DNA from: Adiantum capillus-veneris
Taxonomy: Eukaryota; Streptophyta; Polypodiopsida; Polypodiales; Pteridaceae
Direction: 5' to 3'
Assembly (NCBI GenBank): GCA_014529385.2
Contig: CM043959.1
Span: 15,028,309 to 15,092,308 of the forward strand
DNA: 64,000 nucleotides
Position 1 is the first letter of the stretch. Each line of letters starts with the position of its first letter. The notes under the pieces were generated by a model, which was not told where the DNA came from, did no database searches, and worked only from the letters and a program-made list of their open reading frames with translations. Positions 54,101-64,000 of this stretch are shown here, in pieces. A program made the translations under genes and the position numbers.

Positions 54101-56689
54101 GACTTTGACTGAGAGTGACTTGATGTAAGTTCCTTCATCCATGGAAAGGTAGTCCATCCATTCATCGAATGTCATGTTAGGAGAGTGGCCAAGCTCTACT
54201 AGTTTCTCATCAATCCTCTCCTTGTTTGCAAGTAGAGCCCTCTTTTTTTCTTCACTCGTCGCAATTGGAAGCAAGATTACTGTCTCCCTTGAGGGAGCAT
54301 GCGGGAAACCAAAACGACATGCTCTTTTTCTTTTCTTGCAAGCCTTGCGATGAGAATGTGTTTGTGCTCTCAACGTCTCATGCAAAGAATCTTTGTTGGT
54401 TGAAATGTATTTATCTACAAAGGCTATGACATCATCGTTTGTTGCAACGCCAAAGCATGGTGCGTCCTTGATCCAAATCAAGCCATGATCGTGTTGGCTA
54501 CCTCTGTGTTGGAACTCAGTAACAAAAAAGTAGTCGATGACTTTCCCCAAGATAGCACTATCTCGTTTTATCTCAAGCTTCATGGCTTTGAACCTATGAA
54601 CATAATATCTTGCCGTTGTAAGTGGATCAGCTCGGACAAGCGCTTGAATAAATGCAGCATTGTTTGGATAATCAGCCTCTTTAATCTGTGGATTCAGTTT
54701 CTTGAGGCAGGCTTGTAACGGATCCCATCTTTGTTCAGCACAGGAGAATGTCACAAAAAAAGTGGGATGGCCTAGTTGTCTAATCATAGCAAAGATATTG
54801 CGTTTGAGCTTGTTTTTGTAGTCTATTGATGTCCGCAAATTTTGGAAGTCATGGTAACCAATTTGTGAATTTAGAATTTGCTCAATGTTGGTGGTGGCCT
54901 GGACATCTTTTGCCTTGAGTTGTTTGCATTGTAGTTTTCCTTTTCGAAGCCGCACCCATATAGATGACAACACTTGCGAAATGACAATTTTCATTGTCTT
55001 GAAGAAAAGGTTTTCGATGTTGTTTGCAAACCTTTTGTCCTTATTTTTAAGCTCCCATTGTGCAACTTTTTGGTATTGCTTCTTCGCAAAGGCATGATAT
55101 TTCCTTTTATGGCCAAAGAAAAGGGATGGGAATGATAGCTCTTCACAAGCATCGTCATCAAATATGCTAAGTGGACTATACCCTTCACAAGGTGCCACAC
55201 TCAAGGCTTGACCATTATGGTCGACAACCTGTTGCACAAAGTAGATCCCATGGATGAGCGTGTCAAATTCTTCAACCTCTCCATCTTCGTTATTGTTGCC
55301 ATCAGCCACGTCACAATCAACATTAAATGAGAATGTGGAAGCCCATGTCTCATGCATGGAAGCTTCATGTTCAATGTATAATGGTGTTTCCAAGAGACGA
55401 GATAATGCCTCAACTACGTATGCTGGACGGATAGATCCACTTAAGTATGCATGGTTGTACTCTAATTTGCGCTTGATCTCAATGAGAATAGTTGCTCCAT
55501 CATGCATAAAACGAGGAAGGATTTTTTGCACTCTTGATAAATCTGCCATGACATTCACGATACTGCCTCGTAACCCATACTGACCTTTGTAGTTAAGCTC
55601 ACGTATTTGCGCGAAAGGGATGCGAAGCGAAACTAGACGAATCTCCATTGAATTCAGGTCTTCAACAATAGCAATTTTAGGGTTGAAAGTCATTTCACCA
55701 TGCATACAAAAGCGTGGAACTATTTGTTTTGAGAGAGAGTCCTTGCAAGGTTTGCACACTTGAAGTGTCTCAAAATGATCCGAAGACATGTTTAGTCGCA
55801 ATGTTTTAAGGGAAGAAGTGGTAGGACCATCCAATGGTCGCAAAGCTTTTTGAAACAGTAATGTATCACATGAGGCACATGGATGCATAGGTGCGTCATT
55901 TATGGATTGGAAAAATTTCTTGTGCTTATGCTTTTGTCGCTTTGAATTTGAAGAGGCGTGAGTTCGGGAAGTGGAAGCATTGCACATGTTATATATATAT
56001 ATTTTAATTTGATTCAAGGTGAGAGTAGAAAACACTAAAGCCTTGAAACGAGTAGCAATTTCCAGAGCTTTTAGTGCTGGGGTGTCATCTATTAAGTTTT
56101 GTAAAACGCATGTATCATTTTTTGACCACACACATCTGGTACGTTTGTGTTTTTGCAATGTTGGTGGTAGCACAAGCAAACCATTACTTGTGTCAAAGAG
56201 CATCAGATGAACGATTCTAGGAGAATTTGTTGCATCAACACAGCCAACTCGTTGACTCCCAGTGTAAGACTCTTCGTTAAAGAAATGCACAACACACAAG
56301 ACACCAAACATTTGAGCCACAAGTGAAATCAAGTTAATGCTTAAAAGCTTTGAAGTGGTTCTACTATTCAACCGCTCAAGCAAGATTTGTTGTAAATTTT
56401 GAGAACTAGTATCAACATGCCACACTTTCATCCAAATATTGTAAATCTCCAAATCATTTTCATGCAACATGAAGATGATTTTGTCGACTAGTCTTTGCTT
56501 CAATAACTCCAAAGAACATTCAAGTTTTAGAACGAACAAAAGAACCTTAAGCACATCATTATTGAAGCGGTCTTTTTCAAAGAAGGAGACATCAATTCCA
56601 TACACGAGGCCGTTGAACTGGAAACAGAAACTGTCACTTAGCATACTTGCGCAAAATGTAATCCAAACGATTAATTTGATGTGTTTCAA
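51101..56689 (-). pseudogene. Helentron Rep-helicase-endonuclease polyprotein with a single nonsense codon
   Basis: Helitron-class elements move by rolling-circle replication using this protein. Read leftward from ATG 56689, a 1604-codon frame ends at TGA 51875; the same frame continues to TAA at 51101, about 1862 codons in all. Near residue 270 is a Cys-rich CASCDTLLFQKAL segment. The HUH nuclease has EFQHRGSQHDHGLIW (about 730) and the paired tyrosines AAYCTSYMTK (about 903). The PIF1-type helicase has GGPRTGKT (about 1201; Arg in the P-loop), VVFDEAS (about 1291), IFCGDLCQASPV and a final IYTALS. After the TGA, where the family has Arg (CGA to TGA), an AP-type endonuclease follows: CFQETK (about 1690), RDFNIHVD (about 1787), LDHAW and SDHSAIH. 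The endonuclease fusion is diagnostic of Helentrons. Confidence 0.93.
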
Positions 56690-56826
56690 AAGAGACTATA
56701 CAAAAAAGAACGTTGTCTTGTGCAACGATTACAAAAGGTTTTTGAGGTGTTGACACGAGTTTCAACAAAAAAGGATTGAGGGATGTCAAGCATTTATAAT
56801 ATACAATCAAGGACAACAAAGTAGTT

Positions 56827-58541
56827 CTAGTGTTGCGATTGGTAATCAACCAAATGACCTTGCTTATCGATAGTAAACTCTCCTATCTTCTTAATACTCA
56901 TCAAAGAGGATTTCAACTCCACCACATTACTATCATAGAGCTCAGCAAAGGGAAGAGATAGACGCAACACTTCATCAACCAATTTTTCCTTCACGTCCAC
57001 ATTGATGCAAGAACCCCCTTGCAAAGTGATCTTAGCTTGCAAGCAAGGCACCTTCAAAATAATAGAGTTCTTTTGACAAGAATAGCAATATGGCTTTGAG
57101 GTTTGTCTACTCACGAAATTCCCTTTGCAAGCTTCACAAATATACTCGACACCAACATTGTTGACATTCACAATCTCCAAAGTTCCAAAAACCTACAGCA
57201 GTAAAAAAGAACAGCAAGATAAATTTCAAAACCATTGCTTTTGAATGTCCATTCTTAACTCACCTTTTTTCCAAAGCCCAAAGCTGCTATTTGTTTCTTC
57301 AATGCATCTTTTAAGTTTGCCTCCAAAGCTTGAGGCAAAGGACACAATATTGTAGAATCTACAATTGATAAAGTGTTGGAACGTTGCTTGAAGATATTGA
57401 TATTGCGTGCCACACAGCTGTAAAACCCATGCTCATTGACACAGTTGACCATGTGATGGTAGTCAGCTTGTCGAGATGGCACAAACAGGAGCTGAAACAA
57501 ATTTCTATTAAAGCCTCACAAAAATTTAAAGCACAAGAACCACAAGAATAAAATTATCGTGGCTCGATCAGACGACGCAGGTCCATCGCTTATCATCAAA
57601 CGAGCGCTACTAGAACCGTCAGTTTTGGTTGTGGTCTCAATTCTCACAACAGTAAATGCAATTGTCACCACAGTGTCCACAGTTGTAGACTCTTGCAAAC
57701 AAAGCAAATCACAAATTCTACGCTCTGGAAACAAAACCAAATCACATTCAAATGGTTCCCCCTTGATAGCGATAGTTGTTGCGTCAGCATGCAAAGCTAG
57801 TTGAAAGGTTCCACCATCATTGTGAACTCTTTGCTTTATGGATGCACCCTCTATGCGCACAAAGTCCCCCACCCCAAAAGACTCAACAAATTGCGAGATG
57901 TAACTTTCCCCCACAACAAATGTTATTGTATGCCTAGCCTCTTGATCAACCAAATTAGCCTTCAGAAATCTTGGGTAAGCAGCTTTTTCGATTTTGTAGG
58001 TCCCATACTTGCACAAAACCTTGCCCAAAAACGCAAAGCGAAAATTTATCAACTCTGAAAGCTCTGAAATGATGAAGGTTGGAGGTCCTTTAGGAGCCAG
58101 AGCGAGCTGAGAACCGAATGTTTCAGCAATAGGTTCAGGCTTTGACGCAGCATGATATCCAAGAGAGCGAGAAGATGAGATCTCAAAAGGTTTCTTAAAG
58201 ATTTTACCTGCTCACAAAACACAGCAATATGGTTTACGCACCACATAAACAAGCAAGATACTCAAAACCACATTTGCTAACGTACTTCTCCCATGTGTGT
58301 AAGCTTTTTTCAATGCTTTCGCCTTCGGACTCAATTTCTTGAGAGGGGACTGAACTTTTGATCTTGACAGTGGTCTTGAGATCAAATTTGTTGAGCTAGT
58401 TTCAATGCGCTCTTGTGACTCAATACAAGTGTCTACATCAAAAACAATTTCAAGAATCAAGCATTAAGAAGTCTAGTTATTTCATCGAAGCATGTCAAAA
58501 AACATACCCTTCTTCTCAATCTCAAAGTCCATTCCTTCCAT
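56827..58541 (-). CDS. Helentron-associated RPA-like ssDNA-binding protein (five exons)
   Basis: Replication protein A-like genes travel with plant and animal Helitrons/Helentrons and probably bind single-stranded transposition intermediates. Proposed exons on the minus strand: 58541-58508 (MEGMDFEIEKK, donor GTATGT); 58432-58286 (DTCIESQERIE ..., donor GTACGT); 58207 to about 57545, containing an OB-fold-like region (FVRIEGASIKQRVHNDGGTF); about 57500-57263 (donor GTGAGT); and 57193-56827, with a zinc motif CEACKGNF ... YCYSCQK like the RPA70 C-terminal zinc finger, ending at TAG 56827. The donor of exon 3 is uncertain. It ends 137 bp upstream of the Rep-helicase ATG on the same strand. All exons stay open, so it may be intact. 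Confidence 0.68.
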
Positions 58542-58544
58542 ATG

Positions 58545-60127
<1,583 letters not shown>

Positions 60128-60603
60128 GCTGGGCATTGACATTCACAATTGTTGGTAATAGGTAAGCAAATGTTTCCCCTGGCCTAGCCATTGCAAGCCC
60201 AGTAAGGTCTCTTCCCTTCAAGGCCATCAGCCAGCCCTGAGCTTGGATTGTTGTTGGCTCGTTGAAACCGGCTCTGATGATGCCTCCAAAAACATAATCT
60301 ACATTTCAAAACACATTAAAATACCAGAGATCATGTAAATGCTCCATTCTTTGTGATTGTCACAACTCATGCGCATAAAACAGGGAGCAATGCTGAGCAA
60401 CCAGGAAATGAAGCTGCCTCAAAGGAGCGAATGGCCTTGGGGATGTCATTACCCTCCACTACTATCCCTCGCATTTGTCTACAGGCAGCCACATCATTTG
60501 CTGTCATGGCTACCACACTAGGATGTTCGAAATAGAACGCCTTCGTGAACGGGGGAAGGCCTTTAAAGCTCAAACTCTGTGGAGAGAGATCAACAGCATC
60601 CAA
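60128..60603 (-). pseudogene. DEAD-box RNA helicase fragment (RH20/RH30/p68-like), two exons
   Basis: Read leftward, about 60603-60403 encodes LPPFTKAFYFEHPSVVAMTA, then a VEGNDIPKAIRSFEAASFP segment, matching the region just before the Q motif of DDX5/RH20-type helicases. After an apparent intron (acceptor TGTAG at 60299) the next part, 60298-60128, reads DYVFGGIIRAGFNEPTTIQA, GWLMALKGRDLTGLAMARPG and ETFAYLLPTIVNVNAQP. The Q motif is kept, but the P-loop (normally AETGSGKT) is AMARPGET, losing the nucleotide-binding Lys. Nothing further of the helicase core follows. Retention of an intron argues for DNA-level capture, not retroposition. Confidence 0.8.
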
Positions 60604-61781
60604 AACCCACTGTGCTCGAGCAAGGAACGTCCCTTCTTTTATAGGCTTCCACTCTCCCCAGCCTCCAACGAGACAGAGTCAGAACCAGATATCTTCGAAC
60701 TAGAGAAGGCCAAACTTTTGCACCCGCCCCAGCCTTCACATCATGGTTGTTCTGCTGCATTTTTTCCTGCTCCCCATCCTGAGCCCCCAAAATCAGTGTT
60801 TTGTGATGAACAAACAATCAAACCACTAAGACAGCAAGGGAGGACCACATTACCCTTTGCAGTCTCGGAAGGATGACGGATCGCCCCATCGAAAAGCCAC
60901 TCAGAACCAGCACTCTTGCTCTCCAGCAAGACTGCCAACCAAAAAAGAAGTACCCAGAACCATGCACAAAGTTGCAGCAAGCCACGGACTTGGGTCTATC
61001 CCATGCACTTCAGGTGAAAGAAGAGTGGCGCATTTGGGTTGTATACAGAGCCCGTGTGCAGAAGTTGTGGAAGAGGCTGTGCCGGACATGATCGAAAGCA
61101 CTGCCAGCAGAAGCTCCGCAATAAAGACAACTGCAATGGAAGTTGTTACCACGTGGTAGAAAAAATTGTGCGCAGGACACAATGCCTCCCATCACATCCT
61201 CGACATGCCCTTGTTTGCGAGGCAAAGCAAGCCGGTCGCGGCTGACACTGCCGACAATAGAACACACGCCAGAACCTGCATAAGCTCCGGGAGGTCAGTA
61301 CGATTGTCTAAGCCAGTAGCGATACAGATCAAGAAGAAAAATGGGCAACCAAAGGACACACCAGTGACCAAAGTGTCACCTTCAAGATCTCAGAGAACTG
61401 CAAGCAAACCAAAAGAAACTGTGCAAGCAAAGAGCGTGTTCTCGGCAGCCTGTTTGCGCTTAGCGGCAGTCTTGAACTCGGCAAGGCAACGAAAGCAGTC
61501 GCCTAGGCATCGGAAGTTTCCTCTCCCCTTGCATCAGCATCCTCACCAGCAACACTTGAGCCCATTTTTATCAGCTTCGAAGACATTGGCGCCTGAGTAA
61601 GTGAAAAGCCAAAGAATTTACATGGCATGCCGTCGGCTAGCATGTTGTCCACTAGACACAGCGGCACAACCCTGCAAATCCTAAACACCCCGCAGGCATA
61701 GCAAAACACAGAGGGAGAGTGAGAGCGAGAGCGAGAGGGAGAGATCTCCCTGTTCGCCATGGCGGGGCGACACATGACCAA
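60604..61781 (-). pseudogene. Minus-strand gene-fragment region with an RS-type N-terminus
   Basis: From ATG 61757 the minus strand reads MANREISPSRSRSHSPSVFC, an Arg/Ser-dipeptide start like that of SR-type splicing proteins, and stays open to 61503. Downstream (61480-60610) several short open stretches occur in shifting frames, e.g. FKTAAKRKQAAEN near 61455, with no assignable domain. The whole block shares strand with the DEAD-box fragment and may be one chimeric captured segment. I cannot name a gene. Confidence 0.35.
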
Positions 61782-62549
61782 GCAGCAACACGAAAACCAA
61801 GAAACCCTAGACTGGCGTGCAACCCTCCAACACTAACAAAACCTACCTACGCAACCCTACACCTCTTAAGCCTTAAAGATTTCACCTAACGATAAGAATC
61901 CTAGGACTCGCCTCAGAAGCCTCACCTTTCATTTCAACCACTCAAAACCCACGAACCCTTATCTTCCCACTTATCACCTGCAATAAATAATCCTCACTCA
62001 TTTCCTTCCAAAAAAAACTAAAATCCAAAATTATTTTTACTTAGCACAAAAAGTAGAACCATCACTAAGGCCTTATGCCCTTTGGGCAGGCCAAAAAAAA
62101 ACTAGCCCTTGACATGCACAAATCCTTTAATCTTGACACTTAAGAGTGGCTGATTGATAATTGGTTATAATTCTAAGACTTTATCTACAATGTTGCCATC
62201 GCATTAAGGTGCCTTCAACCTTAGGTCAGTTACACACTACCCATTATGCTCGCTATTTCAAGGCATGGCATTTATTAGAAATGACCACCTGGAATAGGCG
62301 CTATCCTGCTCACACATGCACCATATCCTTGGTAGAATCCAAGTTAGCACCAAAACACTTTTCATTTTAGACGAGGGTACCTAGGGTCGCCCAGATATGG
62401 TGCTACCTGCACCTTTAGGTTGTCAACCAATGAATGCATGGAGCCAACAAAAATAAATTCTCTCTCTTGGCAATGTGTAACAAGCAGCTTGATTGTCCTT
62501 ATTTGGACAGGTGTCCAAATAGGGATGTGTAACGACCCTTAGAATCGGG
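61782..62549. other. Non-coding interval
   Basis: CT/CA-rich then AT-rich sequence; I see no gene, repeat array or element end here. Confidence 0.45.
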
Positions 62550-62740
62550 TCGTGTCCGGGCCAGTGGGGGGAGTTTCATGTATAGAGTCTCACCCAAGCT
62601 GCAGAGCCGATGTAGAAAAAGACCACCTCAACAAGGACGAGCGTGCGTGCGTTGTTGTGATTGGGTCACAAACTCCTACATTCAATGGCCAATGCTTGTG
62701 CGTTGCTGTGATTGGGTTACAAACTTCTACATTCAAGAAC
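62550..62740 (+). repeat. Tandem ~50-bp duplication
   Basis: TGCGTTGxTGTGATTGGGTxACAAACTxCTACATTCAA occurs at about 62650 and 62700. Confidence 0.8.
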
Positions 62741-62864
62741 GAAGCAAATCCCCCTTAACCCTCGCTTAATCCCTCCGTTTTTTGAAGTGCTAGTGGGGTT
62801 ATTGGGAGCGTTCGTATCTCTTGCGAGCCTTTTTGGAATTTTTGTAAATAAGTCCCCCCACTCT

Positions 62865-62887
62865 CCCCCCCCCCCCCCCCCCCCCCC
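62865..62887. repeat. Poly-C tract
   Basis: About 20 consecutive cytosines; other C runs lie at 63380-63402, 63482-63490 and 63793-63802. Runs like these are prone to assembly error. Confidence 0.95.
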
Positions 62888-62979
62888 GTCACTAATTGAC
62901 ACCTCCCTAGGGAAGTGAGATCCATGGCCCACAGTATGCGTCGCAAGGCGGGTGCAATCTGGGCCGTCCGATCGCCGTT

Positions 62980-63165
62980 TAAACTAGGTGTGAACTAAGA
63001 TTGAGCTTGGGAGGTATGTCCACCACAACGGATTTGGTGTGAACTCGGTGTGAACTGAACGTGAACAAAGTGTGAGCTTGGTGTGAACTGGGGAGGGTCT
63101 GCACACCACACCAAATTTGGTGTGAACTCAATGTAAACTCGATCTGAACTAGGTGTTAACTTGTC
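62980..63165 (+). repeat. GGTGTGAACT short tandem repeats
   Basis: GGTGTGAACT and variants (TGTGAGCTTGG, AATGTAAACTCGA, AGGTGTTAACT) occur about ten times, often with TTGG or CTCG spacers. Confidence 0.8.
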
Positions 63166-63225
63166 CGCGACGTCGCGATCTATAAACTTATCACACACAC
63201 ACACACACTTTTCAACGTAATCGCG

Positions 63226-63285
63226 CAATAGCCTAGTGGTTAGAGTCAATTCCGTGAGTGGGTTCAAGCCCCGGATTCGAGAAAG
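63226..63285 (+). repeat. tRNA-derived SINE-like head
   Basis: ATAGCCTAGTGGTTAGAGT (A-box-like) and GTGGGTTCAAGCCCCGG (B-box-like), about 33 bases apart, fit an internal polymerase III promoter. The short spacing and weak stems argue against a functional tRNA. Confidence 0.6.
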
Positions 63286-63692
63286 CGGGAATCTTTTGCA
63301 TTCCATAGACAATCCAATGGTCACAATCAACCGGTGATCGTGAGCCATTGATCCCACCTCCCAAAAGGAGGTGTCAATACCCCCCCCCCCCCCTCCCCCC
63401 CCCGGCCCCCCATGGGAGAGTTGGGTTTTGGCTTTGGCGCTGCTTCCTTTGGAGGAACAGACAAAGGCAGCTGTGGGGGTCCCCCCCCCCTCCCTTTGTA
63501 ACCCTTTTTTAATACAATTCCACTTTCCTCAAAAAAAGAAAAGAAAATAAAAGGCACCTGCCTCATGGTCCCTTGGTGGCGTGCCCTCGTTTATAGTGAA
63601 CACGGGGTCGCCTCGAGGGATCAAAGACGCCAGTTGGATCCACCGTCAATCTCGACGAGCGTGACCTAAAAAATTTAGCACCCCTTCGCAGC

Positions 63693-63768
63693 GCTGGCTG
63701 CTCGAACCCCGGACCTCACCCCACAGACTCCCACGCTCTATCCAGCTCGCCTATCATGCAGCCGTGCT
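63693..63768 (-). repeat. tRNA-derived SINE-like head, minus strand
   Basis: On the minus strand ATAGGCGAGCTGGATAGAGCG (A box) is followed by GGTCCGGGGTTCGAGCAGCC (B box), spaced as in a tRNA. The acceptor stem is not convincing, so I call a SINE or tRNA pseudogene. Confidence 0.58.
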
Positions 63769-64000
63769 GCGAGTCCGCGTGTACAAGATCTTCCCCCCCC
63801 CCCTCTGCATGCATCCAACGGTCCAAAGCCCTCCCGCTTCGCCGTTAATGAGCGCCACCGTTGATCCCATGAGTGACACCCCGTGTCACTTATAAACGAG
63901 GGTGGCGTGCCCTACCCCCTTGAATACACCCCCGTACTTTTGTTTCATTTCATCACTTGCTGCAAGTAGACCTGCGCGGTACGTTTCATGGACTGCTCAT

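Noticed and set aside
63226..63300. A functional tRNA gene
   Set aside because: A and B boxes are present but I could not fold acceptor and anticodon stems; a SINE-like origin fits better.

Overview
This looks like repeat-rich nuclear DNA of a plant, most likely a fern. The reasons are stacked transposons of many classes, huge (GA/CT)n and (GT)n tracts, spliceosomal-type introns, and copia, Helentron and Penelope-like proteins of a kind I associate with homosporous ferns. That taxonomic call is inference from memory. I see no intact ordinary host gene: nearly every coding segment belongs to a transposable element or is a pseudogene.

Layout. 1-116: antisense 3' tail of a LINE. 254-19176: an L1-like plant LINE (about 6.6 kb) with a 19-bp target-site duplication and a poly-A tail, split by a 12.3-kb DNA transposon at 5781-18078. 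That transposon has perfect 22-bp terminal inverted repeats and an AGCT duplication. It holds two plus-strand genes (a coiled-coil/RING protein and an FCP1-like HAD phosphatase) and a minus-strand gene with DDE-transposase-like features. Dense inverted arrays of the motif AAGTGGTG/CACCACTT fill its subterminal and intronic DNA. This is the best candidate for an undescribed system.

21482-32634: decayed copia element A, split at 24111-31265 by a complete copia element C (208-bp LTRs differing at one base, 5-bp duplication GTTTC). 33340-34330: an unrecognised decayed coding region. 34640-35275: another decayed minus-strand coding region. 36601-38122: three ribosomal-protein pseudogenes in a row (S26, L27a, S27), then a triplicated segment bounded by (CT)n tracts. 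39662-41195: a decayed low-complexity minus-strand coding region beside a possible primer-binding site.

42825-46527: copia element B, whose reading frame passes directly into a Ty3/gypsy integrase C-terminus and chromodomain, followed by a gypsy LTR-like region. About 49315-50290: a Penelope-like fragment. 51101-58541 (minus): a Helentron, made of a five-exon RPA-like gene and a very large Rep-helicase-endonuclease frame with one nonsense codon. 60128-61781: minus-strand host-gene fragments, including a DEAD-box helicase remnant. 62550-64000: short repeats, poly-C tracts and tRNA-derived SINE-like sequences.

The genes do not form a host pathway. They record successive insertions: LINE then DNA transposon, and copia A then copia C. 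Several elements retain long frames broken by only one or a few lesions, so they are fairly young, or the assembly carries small errors.
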